From the NCBI GenBank assembly GCA_018663485.1, contig JABJQI010000175.1, positions 1 through 21,766 on the forward strand: a stretch of DNA of 21,766 bases. The letters are read 5' to 3'. A program made the translations under genes and the position numbers. Positions 15,906-21,766 of this stretch are shown piece after piece; the first letter of the stretch is position 1; each line of letters starts with the position of its first letter. Under the pieces are notes generated by a model that was not told where the DNA came from, did not search any database, and saw only the letters and a program-made list of their open reading frames with translations. The DNA comes from Opitutia bacterium. Its GTDB lineage: Bacteria; Verrucomicrobiota; Verrucomicrobiia; Opitutales; Coraliomargaritaceae.

Positions 15906-16490
15906 TCAGTCGAGTTTGAGAGTGGTGAGGCTGAGGGATTCAATGCGGGCAAGTGCGGCTTCGACGGCGTGTTTACGGCGGCGAATCACTAGCGTCAGAA
16001 AGATGCCCGGCAGGGCGATAAAGAGACCGGTTTGCGTGGTGATGAGGGCTTCGGAAATACCCTCGGCGACCATGGCGGCGGTTTCGGCGCCACCGCCCAT
16101 GGAGATGGCGGTGAAGGTGCCAAGCATACCGATGACGGTGCCTAGCAACCCCATCAACGGCGCAGAGGCCACGAGTGTGGTCAAAAAGGCAAGACGACGC
16201 TCGACGGTAGTGATCAGGTCGAGGCGTATCTCTTCAAAGCGGTTGCGCACTTGCTTCGCGGCAGTGACGTCTGCCTGCGTATATCGGATGATCTCGCCAA
16301 CGCGGCCGGTGGCTTGGGCGGGCTCTTGAATCCAAACCAGCCACTGGCTTTCATGGCCGAGCTGCATGTTGCCCTTACGCAGGGTGACGAGCAACTGGAG
16401 GCCAGTGGAGTAGATCAACACCGCCAACAGCGCGAGTGGGATCATGACCCAACCGCCGCTCATCCAAATGCTTATAATTTTGTCCAACAT
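15906..16490 (-). CDS. exbB: ExbB/TolQ-family proton-channel protein
   Basis: A 194-residue MotA/TolQ/ExbB protein with three membrane helices: about 13-36 (WVMIPLALLAVLIYSTGLQLL), 104-126 and 147-170. The family hallmark PLMGLLGTVIGML occupies 111-123, and EGISEALITTQTGL (143-156) is the conserved third-helix block. A cytoplasmic loop (40-100) includes VERRLAFLTTLVASAP. It forms the stator ring around ExbD and is the short, canonical ExbB of a two-ExbB cluster; the long ExbB-like protein is encoded 26 bp upstream. ATG at 16490 gives the normal short periplasmic N-terminus. The long gap to exbD (197 bp) is filled by an inverted repeat and a pyrimidine-rich repeat. Confidence 0.93.
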   Translation of the reverse strand: MLDKIISIWMSGGWVMIPLALLAVLIYSTGLQLLVTLRKGNMQLGHESQWLVWIQEPAQATGRVGEIIRYTQADVTAAKQVRNRFEEIRLDLITTVERRLAFLTTLVASAPLMGLLGTVIGMLGTFTAISMGGGAETAAMVAEGISEALITTQTGLFIALPGIFLTLVIRRRKHAVEAALARIESLSLTTLKLD

Positions 16491-16516
16491 CTTGCGACCG
16501 TATATTAAAGAGAGAA

Positions 16517-17899
16517 CTACGAATCCTGGGTGGAGACTCCGTTGACGAAGCCGACTGCAGTCTGCTCCATCTCGCCGATTTTTTGGCGCGCCATGCGTGC
16601 GAGCAGGCCATGAAAGATCAAGGCAGGAATCGCGACGATCAGGCCGAGCTCGGTAGTGACCAGCGCTTCGGAAATACCGGAAGAGAGACTCTTGGCGTCG
16701 CCGGTGCCAAAAATAGTAATCAAATTAAAGGTTTTGATCATACCAGTCACGGTGCCCAGTAGGCCAAGCAGAGGCGCGGCGGCCGCAGTCAACGCAATGA
16801 AGGGCAAGAAGCGCTCCAGACGTGGGCGTGCGGCCAAGATACGCTCGTAGAGAATCTCTTCGAGGGTGCCACGGCGTTGGTCGACGTTTTCGACACCTGC
16901 GGTGATGATTCCGGTTTGGTCGGCACTGGCTGCACCTTTGGCGTTTTCCACCTCGCCAGACTGCAAGTGGCCCAGCACGGTTTGCAGCATTTCCGGTTTC
17001 GGCGTCTTGAACTTGGAGATTTCCAATAGCTTCAACAGGCCGAGCAAGAGGCACACCACACCGAGCCCGATGATGACCGCCCCCACGCTGCCGCCCTTCG
17101 CCAGATGCTCGCCGATCGAATCGTTGCCTTCGACTATTTTCATGGCTTTACCCAAAGTCGCGTCGGCGGGGATACGCCCCTCCCCCGACTCGACCAACTC
17201 GCGGATGCCTGCGGCGAATTCCACGCCCGGATCGGCGATCGCTGCCACAGCGGAATTGAGCTTATTATATGTGAGGCCGGCCAGCTCGGATTCGCTGGAG
17301 GCGAAGTAAACCGTGGGCCCGAACACAGCGTAGCTGCCCTGCTCGATCTCGCCGCTCGGCGCAAGCCCGCTGCCTTTAAAAATATAGCCACCGGTCAACG
17401 CCCCCATGCGGTTGAGCGCAACACGGATCACGTTGAGTTGCTTCTCAAAGCGCTCGGCTTGCGACAGATCCACATCGTCCAAGGCCAGACGAGCTTCTTC
17501 CGTCGCTTCGGCATAGAGCTGTGTCTCACTGAAATCGATGCGCGTCTCGAATGAGCGGACGAACTCATCGAGCAGGCCAGCAGCATATTCGTTTTGCTCC
17601 TGGATCGCTTCCACTTGCTCACGAAGGCGGTTCAGCCCGAGGTCGCTATTGTCGCGCAAGCGGCGCAAGCGGTCGAGTTCCGCCTTCTTACGTATGACTT
17701 CGTCTTCGAGCTTGGACAGCGCGGCCATGAGCGGAATCTTTTCCTTCGTCACCGCTTGGCGCACTTCGGCAAGCTCGACCAGAGAGGCCTTCAAGTCGGC
17801 CTTCGTCTGATCGGCGGCCGAGTCAAAACTCGCCGCCCGAGCACCGATCGAGAGGGAGAGACAACAAGTCAACAGAATGGATATTTTTAAAGACTGCAT
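16517..17899 (-). CDS. TtpC-like long ExbB-family protein
   Basis: A 460-residue protein combining a signal peptide (about 1-22, ending GARA), a periplasmic coiled-coil-rich region (about 30-135, with EVRQAVTKEKIPLMAALSKL and RLREQVEAIQEQNEYAAG), a globular region (about 140-250), and a C-terminal MotA/TolQ/ExbB channel domain. Helix 1 of that domain is near 267-292 (VGAVIIGLGVVCLLLGLLKLL); the hallmark PLLGLLGTVTGMI is near 370-385, followed by SSGISEALVTTELGLIVAIPAL. Length and layout match TtpC, the extra component of TonB2 systems in Vibrio and other marine bacteria. Standing between a DUF3450 gene (20 bp upstream) and exbB (26 bp downstream), it is placed exactly as in those clusters. 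TtpC is known there to be needed for TonB2-dependent transport; the same role here is inferred. Confidence 0.87.
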   Translation of the reverse strand: MQSLKISILLTCCLSLSIGARAASFDSAADQTKADLKASLVELAEVRQAVTKEKIPLMAALSKLEDEVIRKKAELDRLRRLRDNSDLGLNRLREQVEAIQEQNEYAAGLLDEFVRSFETRIDFSETQLYAEATEEARLALDDVDLSQAERFEKQLNVIRVALNRMGALTGGYIFKGSGLAPSGEIEQGSYAVFGPTVYFASSESELAGLTYNKLNSAVAAIADPGVEFAAGIRELVESGEGRIPADATLGKAMKIVEGNDSIGEHLAKGGSVGAVIIGLGVVCLLLGLLKLLEISKFKTPKPEMLQTVLGHLQSGEVENAKGAASADQTGIITAGVENVDQRRGTLEEILYERILAARPRLERFLPFIALTAAAAPLLGLLGTVTGMIKTFNLITIFGTGDAKSLSSGISEALVTTELGLIVAIPALIFHGLLARMARQKIGEMEQTAVGFVNGVSTQDS

Positions 17900-17919
17900 A
17901 TAATCAACAGGTAAAAGCG

Positions 17920-18675
17920 TTACTTAATGCGCGCGGGCACATCGACGAATTGAATATCCTCCGAACCTTCATAGACATCGAGAAGGCGTTTTATTTCGAG
18001 GCCGGCCCCATCGATCTGCGGCCACTCCCAACCATTTTCTGCGGGGAAGCCGACCCCGGCATACTCACCTGCGGAGTCCACATAGAAGGCCCCGGCCAAG
18101 CCCCAGTAGAGGGTGCGCACTTCGACCGTGCGTCCATCGCCCACCTCACGCGACTCACTGACCTGGGTGATCGTGCCATTAAACTTGTCGGCCTGGCTGA
18201 GGATACCGACAACATTTTGCACGCGCTCACCGAGAGTCAGCTTGGTATTGGCCGGATCTTCCGGCAGGCGGCGGATGAGCGGCTTGATCCGATCAACCAG
18301 AGGCTGCGGAAAGGTATTGATGACGCCCTGAACCTGCGCTTCCAGCTCGCGGATATGGGCGGCCACCACGCCGGAGGCTGCGCTCAAGGTCTCCCGCTCT
18401 GCCGCCAGTCCGGTGCGCTCTTGGTCTGCTGCAGAGGCAGTGGCATCGAGCGCTTCGAGTGCGAGATTCAATCGCTCCAGTTCACTGGCCAACAGCGTCT
18501 CGCTATCCTGTATAATCGCTTTCTCAAGATCCCAATCACTCTTGGTCTTGGAGATGATCTGCTCAGTTTGCACCCACAGCCCCAAGGTATTGCGGGTATC
18601 CACGATGGAGTCTTGGGCGGGCAACGAAACACAGGAAGCGGCAAAGCCCAAGCCGACTAGGAATATCTTTTTCAT
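17920..18675 (-). CDS. DUF3450-family periplasmic coiled-coil protein
   Basis: A 251-residue protein from the ATG at 18675, which starts a clear signal peptide (MKKIFLVGLGFAASCVSLPAQ); the frame extends 16 codons upstream but would bury that signal. Residues about 35-115 are a predicted coiled coil rich in Leu/Glu/Ala (ELERLNLALEALDATASAA, then HIRELEAQVQGVIN). The rest has the DUF3450 layout: PLVDRIKPLIRRLPEDP, ERVQNVVGILSQADKFNGTI, then VEVRTLYWGLAGAFYVD, an AGVGF block and a final strand. DUF3450 genes lead TonB2/TtpC clusters in many marine bacteria, and this one is first in its operon, 20 bp before the TtpC-like gene. Molecular function is unknown; envelope partner of the TtpC-like protein is the reasonable guess. 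The promoter should lie in 18676-18798. Confidence 0.85.
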   Translation of the reverse strand: MKKIFLVGLGFAASCVSLPAQDSIVDTRNTLGLWVQTEQIISKTKSDWDLEKAIIQDSETLLASELERLNLALEALDATASAADQERTGLAAERETLSAASGVVAAHIRELEAQVQGVINTFPQPLVDRIKPLIRRLPEDPANTKLTLGERVQNVVGILSQADKFNGTITQVSESREVGDGRTVEVRTLYWGLAGAFYVDSAGEYAGVGFPAENGWEWPQIDGAGLEIKRLLDVYEGSEDIQFVDVPARIK

Positions 18676-18798
18676 AAATGTATTTGAGGGATATTTAAAA
18701 AGTGACAGCGGCGCCACACCCACAGCAGTCCGTCCCGCGCTCCCGCGAATGCATGCGAAAATTCAGCGAGGTGGAACGCACATCGGTTACGGTTCGAC

Positions 18799-18832
18799 AA
18801 AAAAGGCCCGTTGACTATTATCAACGGGCCTT
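18799..18832 (-). terminator. Strong rho-independent terminator of the PEP-CTERM gene
   Basis: A perfect 12-bp stem (AAGGCCCGTTGA / TCAACGGGCCTT, 18803-18832) with a 6-base loop is followed on the minus strand by a T-run (18799-18804). It lies 48 bases after the stop of the PEP-CTERM gene and separates it from the TonB operon downstream. The plus-strand reading lacks a T-run after the stem, so it is directional. Confidence 0.9.
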
Positions 18833-18879
18833 ACCGATTACTAACCCTATAAAGGTTTTTCAATCAGCGCGAGCTGAAC

Positions 18880-19611
18880 TTAGCGGCGACGGCGAACCAT
18901 GACGCCAGTCAGTGCGAAGCATCCAGCCAAGAGCGCGTAGGTGGATGGCTCTGGAACGGCGATCACAACGTTATCGAAAGTGCCGGCTGCATTGTAAGAA
19001 CCAAATGCAATGCCAATGATATCTCCCGCAGTATACTCAAAGTCTACAGAATATGCTTCATTCTGCGTTTCATCGGCGATGTTATACGCAATCAGTTGCG
19101 TCACCTGAGCCGCACCTGTCCCATAAAACGGATCGAATGCACCAAAGCCACCATTCGCAACATCCAAGATCAAGTCATTACTACCATCGGTAGTTACCCC
19201 CGTAGCCTTATAGAGATAGATCCAAGAGGCTCCAGCGTCCGCCCCAGTGTAATCGACACTAAAGTTATAGGTTCCGCTGCCTGCGGCAAACAATGTCGGA
19301 TCAACAAAAGTCCCCAACAACCTTGCATTATTTTTACCGTCAGTATTCGCGCGAGCTTGGATATCACCACCACCGACATCAATAAAATCTGCATCCGGAG
19401 CAACACGCCCCCACTGACCATACTGAAGCGCCTTATAAACGTTACCGCCATCGTCAGCATCGTATCCATATGAGTATAATGACACACCGGCAAAATAGTC
19501 TGTGCCCGACACAAAACCATCGAAATCTGGAGAATACACCTGTGCTGAAGCGGAAGATGCAGCAAGGATAAGAGAAATGCCAGCGGCAGACGCTAGGATA
19601 TGTTTTTTCAT
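18880..19611 (-). CDS. PEP-CTERM sorting-domain protein
   Basis: A 243-residue secreted protein. Residues 1-23 are a Sec signal peptide (ending ASSASA). The body (24-215) is Gly/Asp/Tyr/Thr-rich and beta-strand-like, with few charged helices, and resembles no enzyme I know. The C-terminus is a complete PEP-CTERM tag: V-P-E-P at 219-222, a hydrophobic helix (STYALLAGCFALTGVMV) and an Arg cluster RRRR at the very end. In the exosortase/PEP-CTERM system this tag directs processing and surface or matrix delivery; no exosortase gene is in the window. The gene stands alone: a strong terminator follows it and a repeat-rich upstream region precedes it. No Shine-Dalgarno was found before ATG at 19611. 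Confidence 0.92.
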   Translation of the reverse strand: MKKHILASAAGISLILAASSASAQVYSPDFDGFVSGTDYFAGVSLYSYGYDADDGGNVYKALQYGQWGRVAPDADFIDVGGGDIQARANTDGKNNARLLGTFVDPTLFAAGSGTYNFSVDYTGADAGASWIYLYKATGVTTDGSNDLILDVANGGFGAFDPFYGTGAAQVTQLIAYNIADETQNEAYSVDFEYTAGDIIGIAFGSYNAAGTFDNVVIAVPEPSTYALLAGCFALTGVMVRRRR

Positions 19612-19673
19612 AATTATATTTTATTAGTGGGTTTGGGTGAATAATTCAGGATGAATTAAACGGGTGACAATAT

Positions 19674-19714
19674 TTATGACTATACTGGCACTATACTGTC
19701 AACCCAATAGTCAT
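19674..19714 (-). promoter_or_regulatory. Candidate promoter and dyad region of the PEP-CTERM gene
   Basis: On the minus strand a perfect TTGACA (plus-strand TGTCAA, 19697-19702) lies about 86 bp before the ATG. The -10 candidate 17 bp downstream (TCATAA) is poor. The region is enclosed by an 8-bp inverted repeat (ATGACTAT 19676-19683; ATAGTCAT 19707-19714) and contains two direct copies of CTATACTG (plus strand, about 19680-19698). This looks like a regulated promoter, but no regulator can be named. Confidence 0.4.
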
Positions 19715-19894
19715 GAAAGTTTAAAATAAAATCGCCTAACTAGCAAGCTGAGCTAGCAATGAGTGCTGCAAATATGGATATAATCGGCCACTAGGCCCCG
19801 AATGAGAGGGATCGACTGAACCCCCGCTCTTAGCCGGCAACAAGTGAACAGTCTTTGAACTAATACTCGCGTCTGCATTCATAAGCATCATTTA
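19715..19894. other. Non-coding stretch upstream of the PEP-CTERM gene
   Basis: No frame here gives a plausible protein. A short CTAGC/GCTAG inverted repeat occurs near 19740-19757. I see no RNA gene or known regulatory element. Together with the promoter region it makes the spacer between the PEP-CTERM gene and the broken modular genes to the right. Confidence 0.5.
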
Positions 19895-19938
19895 TGCGGG
19901 CAATTTCAGTCGCGACGAGTGAATCAGCGTTGCCCGCA
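19895..19938 (-). terminator. 9-bp inverted repeat after the modular-gene fragment (weak terminator candidate)
   Basis: TGCGGGCAA (19895-19903) and TTGCCCGCA (19930-19938) are perfect reverse complements with a 26-base loop. The hairpin lies 10 bases after the stop at 19948, where a terminator is expected. The following minus-strand sequence is not a T-run, so an intrinsic terminator of classical form is not supported. Confidence 0.35.
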
Positions 19939-19947
19939 CGGCCCCGA

Positions 19948-20499
19948 CTAGGGAAGAAAGACCTGCACTTTGTAAAATCCACGGGTGCTCCCTTGCGGAT
20001 CATCGTTAAAATTAAAGCCGCCATCTGTGCCGGCCTCATAGTTGAGCGTCATCCACTCGGAAGCTGTCAGATCGCTGGTAAATTGAATCAGATAGTTGCG
20101 GGTCGTTTTCGAATTGAAATCAACATCCACACTATTGCCCGAGTTCCAAGTGATAGAAGCCGCAAACGGCGCATCGGGAGTCGTTGGATCAAAATCGAGG
20201 ATATACTCCTCGCGATCAAGAATGCCATCGCCGTCGTGATCCCCTGACAGACTTAAAATATCCATTGCTCCGACACGTTCCTGCTCCCAAATATCACTGA
20301 TGCGGTCGTCATCGAAGTCAAACTCCAGCACCTGGCCTCCTTCGAGCACCAGCGCATGACGGCCATCACCGAGCGCGATCAACTTGAAATCGGATACCGC
20401 GAAACGACCCGCGGCTCCCGCAACACCCTTAATCCGCAACTGCCTCATGCTCCAGGGACTTCTGTGGTTCACAGCCAATGCAGCCGAGACCGCGTCGAA
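19948..20499 (-). pseudogene. C-terminal fragment of a secreted protein with a calcium-binding-like repeat
   Basis: The frame is open from the TAG at 20500-20502 to a stop at 19948. No convincing start exists: there is only a TTG, or an ATG ten codons later, and no signal peptide. The content is typical of the end of a large Verrucomicrobia surface protein: GRHALVLEGGQVLEFDFDDD, then a D-x-D-x-D loop in SGDHDGDGILDREEYILDFDP (dockerin/thrombospondin-3-like calcium motif), then an Fn3-like tail (YLIQFTSDLTASEWMTLNYEAG) ending RGFYKVQVFLP. It is in the same frame as the fragment upstream but separated by the TAG. That stop may be an amber mutation in one gene, or a junction of two different protein ends; the upstream fragment already ends in a natural-looking FYRLR tail, which favours the latter. 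Confidence 0.55.
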
Positions 20500-21279
20500 C
20501 TAGAGCGCGGACGTCTTTCCATAGCGCAGCCGATAGAACTCCTTGGCTTCCGTCGCCGGATTCTGAATGGAGAGCTTTAACTTCGGCGCATTGGCACCGT
20601 CATTGCCAGACTGGATCCGGAAGTTACGGTCGTCGTTGCCCTGCAGCGTCTGGTCGCGCGGATCGATGGCAGCATTCACTCGTAGGAAAAGATACTGCCC
20701 GCCTGCATAGCCGGGGTTCGACGCATAAAAGTTGCGCAAGTAACTGGAAAGCTCACCTGCTAGCGAGGACTTGACGGTGGTCTGCGTTGGGATACCCGCA
20801 AGCATATGATCCATCAAGCGATCTTGCAGCTTGGTTCCGCCTTGCGGCTGCGTTTCATGGTAGTCGATGATCGGACTGGTGCTGCCCTGAATCCCGATTA
20901 CCCAGAGATCGGCATCGAACTGTGCGTACTGTCGTGTTGCCACAAGTTCGAGCTGGGCCATTGTGAGCTCCGAGCTTGCCGGGAGAACCGGTAGTTCAAA
21001 AATGAGCACCGCATCGCGACCATCGTTGAAGCCACTCTCCTTCTTGGCACCCAGTCGTAATTGAGTATCATTGAGTTGAACCACTGAGGGCGAACCACCG
21101 TTGGCTGAAATCGCATAGTCCGCAGCGTTGCCTGCCACGATGATATCCCAGGAAGTCGGCTCGCCACCGGTGAAGTCGATAGTGGATTGACTGGCACTCC
21201 CCTCGTAGTCTGCCGTCACGGTCCAGTTCACCAGGTCGGAGGACTTTTCGACCACGAAGGGATAGTGATCCCTTGGCTG
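20500..21279 (-). pseudogene. Internal/C-terminal fragment of a modular secreted protein (DNRLRE/CBM96-like)
   Basis: The frame is open from a TGA (21280-21282) to a TAG (20500-20502), about 259 codons, with only a GTG available as start and no signal peptide. It opens with HYPFVVEKSSDLVNWTVTAD, the end strand of an Fn3-like domain, then DYAISANGGSPSVVQLNDT. From there it resembles a DNRLRE/CBM96-type adhesive beta domain: QLRLGAKKESGFNDGRDAVL, IFELPVLPASSELTMAQLEL, and later GGQYLFLRVNAAIDP and APKLKLSIQNP. It ends EAKEFYRLRYGKTSAL. Its reading frame meets that of the beta-helix fragment upstream at a junction near 21262-21283, where both frames are abruptly out of context. This indicates deletion or recombination joining two genes. 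Domain assignment is tentative. Confidence 0.5.
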
Positions 21280-21766
21280 TCATTGATTGCAATTCCATGA
21301 TTTCTACCGAATGAAAAAATAATGTCTTCAAAAGTAATATTTGAAGTATTTTTAAGCACCATCATTGGCGTCTCTAAGGTAGTAAGCATGAGCCCAGATA
21401 GATCCTCATCCCCCAGGAAATAGATTAGGCCATTCTTTCGATCGATCCAATACTCTCCATCTTGATCTATTTCTTCGGGGATATTTTCGAAATAGAAGTG
21501 AGGCAAGCGAACCGAATCGCCCTGACATATGGCCGATAGTTCCGGATAGGCTAAAGTAATGTGCCGTTTGTCTAAATCTACCGATTCGATACGATTGTAT
21601 GTCCATTCCCATGTGGAACTTAAGACGCCATCGAGCCAGATATTTTCAACATCTTGCCAGTATTTCATGCGATCAAAAGCAACTTGGAAGGTACCTCCAC
21701 GCCCGCCTTTTACTTTTTTAAATGCATCACCTGGATCGATAACTTTTTCCAAAGTAAGCTCTCCTA
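21228..21766 (-). pseudogene. Truncated right-handed beta-helix protein (runs off the right edge)
   Basis: The minus-strand frame is open from the window edge. A TTG at 21752 is not a real start, since the frame continues upstream with GELTLEKV. It encodes a polysaccharide-active-type parallel beta-helix segment: GGTFQVAFDRMKYWQDVENIWLDG is cut here into shorter blocks (AFDRMKYW, NIWLDG), followed by FYFENIPEEIDQDGEYWIDR, KNGLIYFLGDE, then the first helix coils TSNITFEDIIFSFGRNHGIA and NDSQGITI. At that point homology stops and only about ten unrelated residues (PSWSKSPPTW) precede a stop. Beta-helix proteins of this type normally continue for several hundred residues, so the gene is truncated. 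Similar openings occur in beta-helix glycoside hydrolases and lyases; the exact family cannot be fixed. Confidence 0.6.

Overview
The window reads as a marine-type Verrucomicrobiota chromosome, most likely Opitutae/Puniceicoccales (Coraliomargarita- or Lentimonas-like). This is an inference from gene content: several secreted formylglycine sulfatases, an SHD1-like domain on a secreted enzyme, a PEP-CTERM protein, a DUF3450/ExbB/ExbB/ExbD/TonB/TPR cluster, and few recognisable Shine-Dalgarno sequences. No rRNA, tRNA, CRISPR array or transposase was seen.

Region 1 (1-12836) is a carbohydrate-utilisation locus. On the plus strand lie a lipoprotein of the PF10091/GH144 family (endo-beta-1,2-glucanase type) and a sulfatase. 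Facing them on the minus strand, in transcription order from the right, are a sulfatase, a LacI-family regulator, a large GH94 phosphorylase resembling 1,2-beta-oligoglucan phosphorylase, another sulfatase, and a second GH144 enzyme with an N-terminal SHD1-like domain. The simplest reading is that exported GH144 enzymes cut a beta-1,2-linked glucan, exported sulfatases remove anionic substituents, and the signal-less GH94 enzyme phosphorolyses imported oligosaccharides in the cytoplasm under LacI control. Operator-like 14-bp dyads of the same architecture lie before the phosphorylase, the regulator and the rightmost sulfatase. GH144 plus GH94 is a known beta-1,2-glucan pairing. Adding three sulfatases is not a pairing I know, and it suggests a sulfated or otherwise decorated beta-1,2-glucan.

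Region 2 (12837-13262) has no intact gene. It holds two copies of a 23-bp hairpin repeat abutting a 61-codon C-terminal gene remnant.

Region 3 (13263-18675, minus strand) is a TonB2/TtpC-type energy-transduction operon: DUF3450 protein, long ExbB-like protein, ExbB, ExbD, TonB and a TPR protein. A 25-bp inverted repeat and a pyrimidine-rich tract sit between exbB and exbD. No TonB-dependent receptor is in the window.

Region 4 (18803-19740) is a monocistronic PEP-CTERM protein gene with a strong intrinsic terminator and an upstream region rich in short repeats. Region 5 (19895-21766) is a mosaic of broken fragments of large secreted proteins (beta-helix, adhesive/CBM-like and calcium-binding C-terminal pieces), running off the right edge.
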